Assembly: GCF_007859295.1 (NCBI RefSeq)
Contig: NZ_VOHB01000002.1
Location: 869,624-933,623, forward strand
Source: Planococcus sp. CPCC 101016
GTDB taxonomy: Bacteria; Bacillota; Bacilli; Bacillales_A; Planococcaceae
Reading direction: 5' to 3'
Length of the DNA stretch: 64,000 nucleotides
Shown: piece by piece, positions 27,674 through 36,208 of the stretch
Layout: the number at the start of each line of letters is the position of its first letter
Numbering within the stretch: position 1 is the first letter of the stretch
Notes under the pieces: generated by a model
The model's database searches: none
The model's input: the letters and a program-made list of their open reading frames with translations, nothing else
What the model was told of the DNA's origin: nothing
Made by a program: the position numbers and the translations under genes

Positions 27674-28699
27674 ATGACCAGAAGATATGACTATATGGAT
27701 TGGCTGCGGGTCTTGTCGATTTTCGTAGTTGTCGGCATCCATGTAGTATCAAAAATCATCAACAATACGACCACCGACGACTGGATCTGGCAGTTTGCCA
27801 ATGTCTTTGATGCCGGCCTGCGCTGGTGCGTACCGATTTTCTTCATGCTCAGCGGTGCTTTGCTGCTGACGCGTGATAAAGAAGAAAGCGTTTGGGAATT
27901 CCTGCGCAAGCGGTTGGCGAAAGTCGTCATCCCACTCATTTTCTGGAGTTTCATCTACACGCTGTACAACATCTACCAGCTGGGCGAATCGTATACCGCG
28001 TATGAAATCCTCGTGCAGTTCCTGACAGACGACATCTATTACCACTTGTGGTTTTTATACACCATCACCGCCCTGTATCTCATGGCCCCATTTTTGAAGC
28101 TGCTGGTCACTCACATGGACAAGAAAACCTTCCAAGCCTTCTTGCTGTTCTGGATAGTCTTTTCCTGTTTCCTGCCGTTCCTGCCGAGATTCTTCGACTT
28201 TGAACTCGCCATTACACCGGGACTATTCGAACCCTATATCGGCTATTTCCTGCTCGGCGCTTATCTCGTGCTGTACCCGGTGCCGAGAAAATACTTATGG
28301 CCTCTCGGTGGACTTGCCATCATCGGCTATTTCGTTACCTTATGGGGCACCTACTATTTGAACGTCGGGCTGCCAGCCGACGAATTCGATGCTTTCTTCT
28401 ATGAGCATTACCGTCCGAACGCCTTGTTCATCACGCTATTTATTTTCGTTGGATTCCAGCATATGGCGAAAAGGATCAAACCGAATCCGCTGATCACACG
28501 CATCAGCACCGCCACATTCGGCATCTACGTCATCCATCCGCTCATCCAAGTATATTTGAATAAATTCTTTGGGCTGAACGAAACCACATTCAACCCGATC
28601 ATCAGTGTGCCGCTCGTCTGGATCATCATCTTCGCCATCTCTTTCGGAATCATCCTGGCAATGCAAAAACTGCCAATCGTCAACCGATTAGTACCATAG
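27674..28699 (+). CDS. Membrane acyltransferase (acyltransferase-3 family)
   Basis: A 341-residue polytopic protein with about ten helices, starting with YDYMDWLRVLSIFVVVGIHV, whose histidine is the conserved catalytic residue of this family; FGIYVIHPL near the C-terminus is also typical. It probably transfers an acyl group to a surface glycan. It is only distantly like the one at 3362-4516. The ATG follows AAGGAG; the gene is alone and ends in a strong terminator. The substrate cannot be told from sequence. Confidence 0.88.
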   Translation: MTRRYDYMDWLRVLSIFVVVGIHVVSKIINNTTTDDWIWQFANVFDAGLRWCVPIFFMLSGALLLTRDKEESVWEFLRKRLAKVVIPLIFWSFIYTLYNIYQLGESYTAYEILVQFLTDDIYYHLWFLYTITALYLMAPFLKLLVTHMDKKTFQAFLLFWIVFSCFLPFLPRFFDFELAITPGLFEPYIGYFLLGAYLVLYPVPRKYLWPLGGLAIIGYFVTLWGTYYLNVGLPADEFDAFFYEHYRPNALFITLFIFVGFQHMAKRIKPNPLITRISTATFGIYVIHPLIQVYLNKFFGLNETTFNPIISVPLVWIIIFAISFGIILAMQKLPIVNRLVP

Positions 28700-28701
28700 G
28701 A

Positions 28702-28738
28702 AAAAAGCCCGTCTTCTTATTGAGAAGACGGGCTTTTG
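28702..28738 (+). terminator. Terminator of the acyltransferase gene
   Basis: Arms AAAAGCCCGTCTTCT / AGAAGACGGGCTTTT with a short loop. Confidence 0.92.
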
Positions 28739-28784
28739 TGAATTTGCAATGGGGATGTGAGAGAGGCAATAGATTTTTTGTTGT

Positions 28785-28990
28785 TCTACAAACGCTTCGG
28801 CCGCTTTGGAGTGGGTTCCCACAACAAGCCAGGCCAGCTCTGCTTGCCCGTCTCATCGCTCCACCCACTCCGGCTACGCGCCTCAGCTAAATCACTGTTA
28901 TATACCTAAAGCTTCTATAAGTGTTTGAGGTAATTAACTAGATTGGGTTCTTGACCCTCTCGGCAGCGAAAGTGCACGCGCCTTCGTTTG
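28785..28990 (-). repeat. Type-A repeat, minus orientation
   Basis: Outer hairpin arms GGAGTGGGT (28808-28816) and ACCCACTCC (28863-28871) are intact; the inner arm is partly decayed. The distal block with GTGCACGCGCCTTCG is at about 28971-28987. Confidence 0.8.
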
Positions 28991-29117
28991 GTAAAGAGGA
29001 AGAAGAGATATTTTCGTGAATGAAGAATTGAAGTGGTAAATGCTAAACCATTAAGTATTGCTCGCTCTAAGTAAAAGCGATCCCATCAAACTCAAAATTA
29101 ACAACAAGAAGAACCCT

Positions 29118-29252
29118 TAGAGAAAGAGCGGAAGGCGGCGACTCCTGCGGGGAAAGCATGAGCCGGAGCCACTGGACTGAGCAAAGCGAAGGAAGCGGCA
29201 GAGGCCATGCCCGCGGAAAGCGTCCGCCTGCAGCGATTTCTTTATCCGGATA
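29118..29252 (+). repeat. Type-B repeat
   Basis: Begins AGAAAGAGCGGAAGGCGGCG and ends GGAAAGCGTCCGCCTGCAGC; the centre differs from the copy at 11228. The intervening bases of 28740-29380 carry no credible gene. Confidence 0.78.
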
Positions 29253-29335
29253 CATCTACACAATTTTACAAACTCCACTCACTATCTTTACAAAAATTAG
29301 GTCTCTGCTCACATTCCATTTCGGAAGCCGAAGGG

Positions 29336-29359
29336 TATACTGGAATTGTTCCGCAATTC
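29336..29359 (+). promoter_or_regulatory. Candidate -10 and operator-like repeat of the second nucleotidase
   Basis: TATACT (29336-29341) is followed directly by the inverted repeat GAATTG/CAATTC (29343-29348/29354-29359), where a repressor would block initiation. The -35 (ATTCCA, 29313-29318) is weak. Confidence 0.4.
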
Positions 29360-29380
29360 TAATTACGAGGAGATGGACTA

Positions 29381-31387
29381 ATGACGATTCAGAAAAAGCT
29401 TACAGCCGTGACGGCAGCCTCCGTCTTGGCAATAAGCAGCTTGGTGGCTGCAGGACCTGCACTGGCGGCTCCTGACGCATCCGCAAAAGCAGTCTCAGAA
29501 AAAGGTCAAGGCAACGGCAAAGGAAACGGCTGGGGCAAAGGTGGAAATCCGAAGAACGCACACGAAGTCTCGCTGCAGATTCTGGGCACCTCCGATCTTC
29601 ACACCAATTTCGTCAATTACGATTACTACCAGGACAAAATCTCAAACTCACTCGGTCTTGCCAAAACCGGTTTGTTGATTGAACAAGCACGCGAAGAAAA
29701 CAGCAACACCTTGCTCTTCGACAATGGAGACCTCATCCAAGGGACACCGTTTGGCGGCTATAAAGTTTCAGTCGATCCACTGGAAGACGATGAACTGCAT
29801 CCAGCATACGCGGCACTCGAATCATTGGATTTCGATGCCTCCACACTCGGCAACCATGAATTCAACTTTGGTCTTGATTACTTGGACAACGCACTCGAAG
29901 AAGCGCCGTTCCCGGTGCTGAACGCCAACGTCTATGACGCAGAAACCGGCGAAAACCGCTACACGCCTTACACCATCATCGACAAAGGAGTCGTTGACAG
30001 CAAAGGCAGAAAACACACCATCCAAGTCGGCGTCATCGGTGTCGTGGCACCTCAGATTATGAAATGGGACCGCGCCAACCTCGAAGGGAAAGTCGTTGCG
30101 GAAGATGCAGTGGAAACCGTCGAGAAATTCCTTCCTGAAGTCGAAGGAGCGGGGGCCGACGTGGTTGTCGTCCTGTCGCATTCTGGGATGGGCGATGAAA
30201 CCCACGAAGTCGGGGAAGAAGACATTACCTATCAGCTGACGGAAGTGGAAGGCGTTGACGCCATCATCACGGGGCACAACCACGACGTGTTCCCAGGCTC
30301 ATATTCAGAACTAGCCAACGTCGACCAGGAAAATGGCTTGATCAACGGCACACCTGTGGTGATGCCTGGTAAATTCGGCAGCCATTTGGGTGTCATTGAC
30401 CTGACACTCGTGAAAAAAGGCAACGACTGGAACGTCACGGACGAACAGGCAGAACTTCGCGCCATTGATTCAACGACTGATGAAGTAGCAGAACAAGTGG
30501 TTGAAGCTGTCAAAGAAGCGCACGAAGGAACAATCGAATACGTGCGCAGCCCAGTCGGCGAAACAACTGCCCCGATCAACAGCTACTTCTCATTAGTGAA
30601 AGACGATCCATACATCCAAATCGTCAACAACGCGCAAAGCTGGTACGTGGATCAAAAGAGAGCCGGTACAGCCAATGCAGAACTGCCGCTCTTATCAGCA
30701 GCGGCTCCGTTTAAAGCAGGAGGGCGCAACGGCGGCGATTATTACACCAATATCGAAACGGGCCAAATCGCCATCAAGAACGTAGCGGACCTGTATGTCT
30801 TTGACAACACGGTATTCGCCTTGAAGCTGACAGGTGCGGACTTGAAAGAATGGCTCGAGATGTCAGCCGGACAATTCCTGCAAGTGGACCCGGCAGCAAC
30901 AGGCGAGCAGCAGCTCATCAATCCGGATTTCCGTACCTATAACTTTGATGTCATTGACGGCGTCACCTACGAAATTGACATCACGCAGCCGGCGAAATAC
31001 GATGCAGACGGCAACACGGTCAATGAAACAGCCAGCCGCATCCAGAACCTTTCTTATGAAGGAACGGCAGTCGCAGCTGACCAGGAATTCCTGGTAGTGA
31101 CGAACAACTACCGCGCAAGCGGCAACTTCCCGGGTGTCCGGAACGCTACAGAAACAATCGACTATGCGTATGAAAACCGCCAAGTCATCCAGGATTACAT
31201 GGAGGAACTCGGCACAATCGATCCCTCTGCTGATGGCAACTGGTCATTCGCACCGATCACAGGCGACCCAAGCCTCGTATTCGAAACTTCAGCAGCAGCC
31301 CAGAGCCTGATTCCCGCAGACAGCGGCATCAGCTACCTGGAAGCAGCAGCAAACGGTTTCGCTAAATACGGAATCACGATTCAGTAA
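29381..31387 (+). CDS. Secreted bifunctional metallophosphatase / 5'-nucleotidase, no SLH
   Basis: A 668-residue secreted enzyme of the CpdB/YfkN type. Signal peptide about 1-30 (ending ALAAPDA); a short Gly/Lys/Asn-rich linker (GNGKGNGWGKGGN); metallophosphatase domain with GTSDLHTNF, LFDNGDLIQG, LGNHEFNFG, LSHSG and TGHNHDVF; then the 5'-nucleotidase C-terminal domain (AAPFKAGGRNGG, LYVFDNT, LKEWLEMS). Family members hydrolyse 2',3'-cyclic nucleotides and 3'- or 5'-nucleotides outside the cell. Unlike the protein at 4831 it has no SLH part. The ATG follows GAGGAG. Confidence 0.92.
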   Translation: MTIQKKLTAVTAASVLAISSLVAAGPALAAPDASAKAVSEKGQGNGKGNGWGKGGNPKNAHEVSLQILGTSDLHTNFVNYDYYQDKISNSLGLAKTGLLIEQAREENSNTLLFDNGDLIQGTPFGGYKVSVDPLEDDELHPAYAALESLDFDASTLGNHEFNFGLDYLDNALEEAPFPVLNANVYDAETGENRYTPYTIIDKGVVDSKGRKHTIQVGVIGVVAPQIMKWDRANLEGKVVAEDAVETVEKFLPEVEGAGADVVVVLSHSGMGDETHEVGEEDITYQLTEVEGVDAIITGHNHDVFPGSYSELANVDQENGLINGTPVVMPGKFGSHLGVIDLTLVKKGNDWNVTDEQAELRAIDSTTDEVAEQVVEAVKEAHEGTIEYVRSPVGETTAPINSYFSLVKDDPYIQIVNNAQSWYVDQKRAGTANAELPLLSAAAPFKAGGRNGGDYYTNIETGQIAIKNVADLYVFDNTVFALKLTGADLKEWLEMSAGQFLQVDPAATGEQQLINPDFRTYNFDVIDGVTYEIDITQPAKYDADGNTVNETASRIQNLSYEGTAVAADQEFLVVTNNYRASGNFPGVRNATETIDYAYENRQVIQDYMEELGTIDPSADGNWSFAPITGDPSLVFETSAAAQSLIPADSGISYLEAAANGFAKYGITIQ

Positions 31388-31393
31388 AAGCAG

Positions 31394-31425
31394 CAAGCAT
31401 CCTGAAAAGGGTGCTTGTTTTTTTT
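31394..31425 (+). terminator. Terminator of the second nucleotidase
   Basis: CAAGCATCC / GGGTGCTTG stem (one G-U pair) with a long T run. Confidence 0.88.
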
Positions 31426-32020
31426 GTGGATAATACTAGCTTCTACAGTCGCCGCGACTTGAATTTTCGCAAATTCAGCCTACCGTTTCTTAGTAAATAA
31501 AAGACTCCGTAAAAACCACTTTCTTCTATAGAAGAAAGACCAGCTTCTTCTTGTCAAGGAAGCTTAAGGAAGAAACACTTTTCCAATGCATTGTCGCAAA
31601 CCAGCTGTCCAAATGGCCTCCGCTATTATCTTGTCTCCCTAAAGTGATTTTTATCATCCACCCTCCAAAATGCATTAAAAGCTGAATGCTCTATTAGACC
31701 TAAAAAGCCATACAAGAATAAAAAAGTATATGCCAACTAAAGGTGTTAACATTAAATATCTTCCATTTTAACGTATAATCCTGACTACTTCGAAAAAATA
31801 TGTATCTAAAGACTGGTAAATTTTATAATTAGTAATGCAAATTATCCATTTCTGTTGTATAATAATTAAATATTTAGAAAACAAGAACTTTTAACCTAAT
31901 TTTAACTCTACTAATCTATTATAGAAAACATTCGTAGGATAAAAGATTTATATAGGTTATGATTTAAAGTGACCAATGCACCCTATATCTTCAAAAATCT
32001 AGTGAGCGAGGTGAAGGACA
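31426..32020. other. Long AT-rich spacer before the polysaccharide locus
   Basis: About 595 bases with no gene. It contains a perfect 20-bp palindrome at 31519-31538 (half CTTTCTTCTA) and, downstream, AT-rich DNA with a TATAAT at 31858-31863. The spacer may be the leader or regulatory region of the polysaccharide locus. Confidence 0.5.
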
Positions 32021-32968
32021 GTGAGCGCCAAGACAATACTTGTCACAGGAGGCCACGGATTTATCGGCTCCAATATGATCCGTTATTACTTAAACAAATA
32101 CCCGGGCTATCAAATTATTAACATTGACTACAACACAGAAGCAGCCAGTCCGGCTAATATTGACTGTCCGGAAGTATCAGCGCGCTATTCATTCCACCGC
32201 GTCGATATCCGCAATGCGTACGCCATTAACCACTTATTCGAGCTCTATGAAATAACCGATATCCTCCACTTTGCGGCAGAAACGCGCGACATCGACAGTG
32301 TCGGAGAGATTCGCTTGTATGAACAAACCAATGTACTGGGCACCTTGAATTTGCTGCAGGCCGCACAAGACAACTGGATGAAAAAAGAACATCAACCCAA
32401 AACAGCTTATGCCACGTCACGCTTTCACCACATTACTTTGGCAGACACCAAAGATGACAGCTTATACAGCTTCAGCAAAACAAAGACCGATGCACTGGTG
32501 TTGGAATTCCATGAAAAATACGGCTTGGAGGTTGTCACTACCGCAAGCCCGAAAGTTTTTGGACCGATGCAGAAGGAAAGCGAGCAGATTCCGACTTGCA
32601 TCCGACAAGTGCTGAACGGTGAATCCATAATTGTTGAGAAAGAAGAACAGCTGCGCGATTGGCTTTTTGTCGGCGACTTATGCGAAGCAATCGATACGGT
32701 TTTTCATTTAGGAGAAGCTGGTAAGCTTTACGCAACAGGTTCTACCGCAAGCCTCACGGACGGAGAACTGATGCAGGAAGTTGCTTCACTGCAAACGGAT
32801 TTCCCGGGAAATACAGAAGCTGTTGATCAACCGAAAAAGATAGAATCACACGCCTTTAAGGCAAGCAGATCTCAAATTCCTGGATTTGAACCATTCACAT
32901 CTCTAGAAACAGCCTTAAAGATCACCATTGACTGGTACAGCAAAAAATACAAATACGCAAGCCTGTAA
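32021..32968 (+). CDS. NAD-dependent epimerase/dehydratase-like protein (RfbB-related, altered active site)
   Basis: An extended-SDR protein of 315 residues. The Rossmann motif GGHGFIGS is at the N-terminus and the YSFSK dyad (Tyr-x3-Lys) is kept, with HFAAET as in dTDP-glucose 4,6-dehydratase (RfbB). However, where RfbB has its catalytic STDEVYG, this protein reads ATSRFHH, so the Asp-Glu pair that drives dehydration is missing. It may be an epimerase, act on another sugar nucleotide, or be catalytically impaired. GTG start after AGGTGAAGG. A glycosyltransferase follows 28 bases on, probably in the same operon. Confidence 0.8.
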   Translation: MSAKTILVTGGHGFIGSNMIRYYLNKYPGYQIINIDYNTEAASPANIDCPEVSARYSFHRVDIRNAYAINHLFELYEITDILHFAAETRDIDSVGEIRLYEQTNVLGTLNLLQAAQDNWMKKEHQPKTAYATSRFHHITLADTKDDSLYSFSKTKTDALVLEFHEKYGLEVVTTASPKVFGPMQKESEQIPTCIRQVLNGESIIVEKEEQLRDWLFVGDLCEAIDTVFHLGEAGKLYATGSTASLTDGELMQEVASLQTDFPGNTEAVDQPKKIESHAFKASRSQIPGFEPFTSLETALKITIDWYSKKYKYASL

Positions 32969-32996
32969 AGGCCATTCCATCAGATGAGGTGAACAG

Positions 32997-34160
32997 ATGA
33001 TTACATTCAGTAATGACCATTTTTTCGAATTCGAAAAGCCTGCTCGTCCCGTCAAATCGATTGCACTTATCCACAAGAATATGAAACCAGGCGGCGTAGA
33101 GATGTTGATTGTCCGTATGGCCAAATGGCTGAGCGCGCGCGATTACAAAGTGACGTTGTTCTTGTTCAGCAGCGGCGGACCTTTGTTGCGTCAATTGGAA
33201 ACCGTTAAAAACGTAACCATTGTAGTCGATGAAGATTCAAGCGATCCTTCAGTGAATCTCTGGCTCGTCACCAAAATGCTGCAAATGCGTTTAGACGATA
33301 AGTTCGATCTTGTTTATTCGTTCGATCCGAAATCTTTTTTATTGTCGTATTTGTTGCCGGCTAATAAACGGATGTCTGGTGTCTATCATCCGGAAAGCTA
33401 TAAAAAAGAGCGCATGAGCTCGGTCATCAAAACCTTAAAAGTGATCGATCCAAAATTCTACAAAAAGTTGATGTTCATGAACCCTTCCATTAAGAAGGTT
33501 ACGGAAGAGGCCATAGGGGAGCCGCTAAACGACACGATTTTCCCGCTGCCTTTAGACTTTTGTCCACCATCCGTCAACTTAAGCAACTTCCAGTCACGCC
33601 GCATCGTCTCTATTGGGCAGTTGGCGCATTTCAAAACCTACAATTACTACATGGTCGATATCATGGAAAAGCTGATTGAGATCGATCCATCCTTTACATA
33701 CCATATATACGGAACGGGGCAAGGGGAAGACACGCTGCGCGAGAAAATCGCTGCGTCTCCATCGCGTGACCACATCTTCATGCACGGCGCCATTACGTAT
33801 GAGGGGAAGAAAAATGCCTTGCAGGATACGTTTTGTTTTGTCGGCATGGGAGTGCCATTGATTGAAGCGGCAGGCTGCGGAATTCCAGCCATCACCGCTA
33901 AAATAAACGACCGTTTCGGATTGACAGAGGGCTTCTTGGATCAATTGCCGCCTTACGAAAGCGGAGATTCGTTCTCGGAGCATAGTGATCTGTTCAGCGT
34001 ACAGTCTCAAATTGAGAAATTGTTGCTGAATGAGATTGAATATCTCAAAGTTTCCAAACAAGGCCGGATAAAAGCCCATACCGAATTCGAAAGCAACCAG
34101 GTTATGGAAAAATTCATCAAAGAAGCAGAAATGAAGACGGCTGCGTTCAGATTGCATTGA
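32997..34160 (+). CDS. Glycosyltransferase (GT4-like)
   Basis: A soluble 387-residue GT-B type glycosyltransferase. N-terminal part: KSIALIHKNMKPGGVEMLIVRMAKWL; C-terminal half: SIGQLAHFKTYNYYMVDIMEKL, YHIYGTGQGEDTLREKI and GVPLIEAAGCGIPAITA, matching the group-1 (GT4) nucleotide-sugar site with its acidic residue in the LIEAAGCG loop. It probably adds one sugar to the surface glycan or a wall polymer. ATG after GAGGTGA, 28 bases past the preceding gene. Confidence 0.87.
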   Translation: MITFSNDHFFEFEKPARPVKSIALIHKNMKPGGVEMLIVRMAKWLSARDYKVTLFLFSSGGPLLRQLETVKNVTIVVDEDSSDPSVNLWLVTKMLQMRLDDKFDLVYSFDPKSFLLSYLLPANKRMSGVYHPESYKKERMSSVIKTLKVIDPKFYKKLMFMNPSIKKVTEEAIGEPLNDTIFPLPLDFCPPSVNLSNFQSRRIVSIGQLAHFKTYNYYMVDIMEKLIEIDPSFTYHIYGTGQGEDTLREKIAASPSRDHIFMHGAITYEGKKNALQDTFCFVGMGVPLIEAAGCGIPAITAKINDRFGLTEGFLDQLPPYESGDSFSEHSDLFSVQSQIEKLLLNEIEYLKVSKQGRIKAHTEFESNQVMEKFIKEAEMKTAAFRLH

Positions 34161-34360
34161 GCTCCATTCAATGCATTAGCGATTTAAATTACTGAAATTT
34201 CAAATAATATGTATATGTAGTCTGAATATCATAAATTTATAAAAATAAACATGCCATTTAGACTAGTAATATCGACTTACTAGGACTATAATAGATATAT
34301 GAGCAGGGGGAAGATACGCAAGACCTATATAAATTCAATGGGAAGTGAGATGAAGGCCTT

Positions 34361-34600
34361 ATGATGAAATATGACTCTTATAGAGAGAAAATAGAGCAGC
34401 AGCATAACAAAGCCTTAGTGGAAGTCATTAAAGACTTTTACATCGAACAGGACTTGGGCCCATCCGTGAGCGCCAAAAACCTGGGAATACCAAGACGAGT
34501 CTTTATGCACTTTGTCCAAGCATACGGGTTGAGAAAACTGAAGTTCGAGAATTACAAAAAAAAAATGATCTTTTTGCCGGAACGTCAGATGGCCCGGTAA
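34361..34600 (+). CDS. Small HTH-like protein of unknown function
   Basis: A 79-residue basic protein. The middle (about residues 35-60, SVSAKNLGIPRRVFMHFVQA) has the spacing of a helix-turn-helix with a hydrophobic LGI turn, so DNA binding is plausible. It could start at 34361 or, better spaced from GAAGG (34352-34356), at the ATG 34364. It has its own TATAAT (34287-34292) and a strong terminator, so it is an independent transcript inside the polysaccharide region. No family recognised; a local regulator is a guess. Confidence 0.65.
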   Translation: MMKYDSYREKIEQQHNKALVEVIKDFYIEQDLGPSVSAKNLGIPRRVFMHFVQAYGLRKLKFENYKKKMIFLPERQMAR

Positions 34601-34613
34601 AATAAGCATTGCG

Positions 34614-34653
34614 CAAAACCCCATTCCTGATCACAGGAATGGGGTTTTGTTTT
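34614..34653 (+). terminator. Terminator of the small HTH-like gene
   Basis: Perfect 16-bp arms beginning CAAAACCCCATTCC with a four-base loop and T-rich tail. Confidence 0.93.
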
Positions 34654-34689
34654 GGGTAGGGTTTAGAAAGTAATGATAGAAGAGGAGTA

Positions 34690-34935
34690 GGGGAAAGAAA
34701 TCGCTCCAGGTGGACGCTTTCCGTGGGCACGGCCTCTGTCGCTTCCCTTGCTCCTGCGATCACGTCGCAAAGTGAAAAACCTTTGCTGCGCTCAGTCCAG
34801 TGGCTCGGCCTCGTGCTGCTCCCGCAGGAAGCGAGCCGGGCTGTGCCTGACTCGTTTGCGACGAAGCAGCGCAGCGATGCAGGAGCATATCTTTGCCCTT
34901 CGCCGCCGTGCGCCATTTCTTTATGTTTTCTCATT
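34690..34935 (-). repeat. Long variant of the type-B repeat
   Basis: In minus orientation: the end AAATCGCTCCAGGTGGACGC (plus strand) mirrors the GCGTCC..CTGCAGCGAATT end of other copies, and GCCGCCGTGCGCCATTTCTTT mirrors the AAAGAGCG..GGCGGC end, but the centre is about 100 bp longer. Frames that cross it are composition artefacts. Confidence 0.7.
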
Positions 34936-34994
34936 TTAAAAGTAAGATCAAGAAAGTGCAGTGTTCTAAAGGGGGAAAAGTAATCAAGGCGTTC

Positions 34995-35215
34995 TCTCTT
35001 TAAGCGAAGGCGCGTGCACCACCGCGTCAAGCGGTTCCAGAACAACTCTCCTATTATTCCTTCATAAAAGTATGGGAATAAGTTTATAAAACCATCACTC
35101 AGCTGAGGCGCGTAAAGGGAGGGGACGGAGCGATAAGACTGGCAAGTGAAGCGCTGCCCGGCTTATCGCGGGAGTCCACTCCAAAGCGGCCGAAGCGATT
35201 ATAGAATAACTCGAA
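34995..35215 (+). repeat. Type-A repeat
   Basis: Hairpin arms GGAGGGGAC 35118-35126 with GTCCACTCC 35174-35182 (one mismatch) and GCGATAAG 35130-35137 with CTTATCGC 35162-35169 (perfect). Confidence 0.85.
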
Positions 35216-35221
35216 CACTTT

Positions 35222-35261
35222 CGAAAAAGAAAAAGCGCAATCCCTTTACAGGACTGCGCTC
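35222..35261 (-). terminator. Terminator of the SGNH-LCP operon
   Basis: On the minus strand GAGCGCAgTCC / GGGAtTGCGCT with a short loop, followed by TTTTTCTTTTT. Confidence 0.87.
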
Positions 35262-35268
35262 ACCTATC

Positions 35269-36192
35269 TTACATCTCCAAATGCTCTTTCAAAGTCGTTT
35301 TGATCTCTGCCAATTCAGCATCATCCATCATGTAATACCAGATGCCGTTAATGGTTTCTCCGTAGCCATCTTCAACCATCAGTTGATCAACCGTACCAAT
35401 CGCATCACGGTAATTCGATTGGACGTCCATCATTTCATCAAACGTCATATTTGTGCGGACGTTGTCACCGAGGGCGGTGAAGATGTCCTTGTAGTTTAGC
35501 AGGCTGTTGACTGATGCGCCTTCTTTCATGATGGCTTGAATCACTTGTTTCTGGCGGTTTTGACGACCAAAGTCACCTTCCGGATCCTGCTTGCGCATGC
35601 GGACATACCCCAATGCTTCTTCGCCATCCAATTCAATCGTGCCTTCAGCATATCCATCAAACGCTCTTGTGTTGTTCACTTCCACACCGCCGACTGCATC
35701 GACAATGTCTTTAAAGCCTTCCATATTCACTTGCATCACGTAATCAATCGGAATATCAAGTAAGTTTTCCACGGTAGCCATCGACATTTCAATGCCGCCA
35801 AATGCATAAGCGTGGTTAATCTTATCCATTGTGCCGCGACCGATAATCTCGGTATACGTATCACGCGGAATCGATACCATCTTTGTCGATTTCTCTGCTG
35901 GGTTAACGGTCATGACAACGACTGTATCCGAACGACCGCGGTCGTCTTCGCGTTCATCGACGCCCAACAACAAGACGGAGAAGGGATCTTCTTGATTCAA
36001 GTCGATTGCTTGGTCCGTTGCGCGTTTTTCCGAAGCTTCGCGATCGATTGGTTCGTGCATTTCATCCAATGTATTGGTGAAGCTATTGTAGATTGTAAAC
36101 AAATAGATGCCAAGACCGATGACGATCAATGCAAGAATCCCAACAATCCACGGCCATTTTTTCTTCTTGTTCTTTTTCTCTCTTCTTCCCAT
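35269..36192 (-). CDS. LCP-family wall-polymer ligase (LytR-CpsA-Psr)
   Basis: A 307-residue membrane-anchored protein: basic N-terminus, one helix (about 14-34), then the LCP domain with FSVLLLGVDERED, RSDTVVVMTVNP, VSIPRDTYTEI, KINHAYAFGG and YVRMRKQDPEGDFGRQNRQ, which hold the Asp/Arg residues that bind the polyprenyl-pyrophosphate substrate. LCP proteins attach teichoic acids or capsule to peptidoglycan. Its position inside the polysaccharide locus suggests the polymer made there as substrate. It starts 16 bases after the upstream SGNH gene, after AAGGGGA, so they form a two-gene operon. Confidence 0.93.
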   Translation of the reverse strand: MGRREKKNKKKKWPWIVGILALIVIGLGIYLFTIYNSFTNTLDEMHEPIDREASEKRATDQAIDLNQEDPFSVLLLGVDEREDDRGRSDTVVVMTVNPAEKSTKMVSIPRDTYTEIIGRGTMDKINHAYAFGGIEMSMATVENLLDIPIDYVMQVNMEGFKDIVDAVGGVEVNNTRAFDGYAEGTIELDGEEALGYVRMRKQDPEGDFGRQNRQKQVIQAIMKEGASVNSLLNYKDIFTALGDNVRTNMTFDEMMDVQSNYRDAIGTVDQLMVEDGYGETINGIWYYMMDDAELAEIKTTLKEHLEM

Positions 36193-36208
36193 TATAAAAA
36201 TTCCCCTT

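Noticed and set aside
34723-34983. Two overlapping plus-strand frames of 63-86 residues
   Set aside because: They lie inside a GC-rich type-B repeat variant and lack translation signals.
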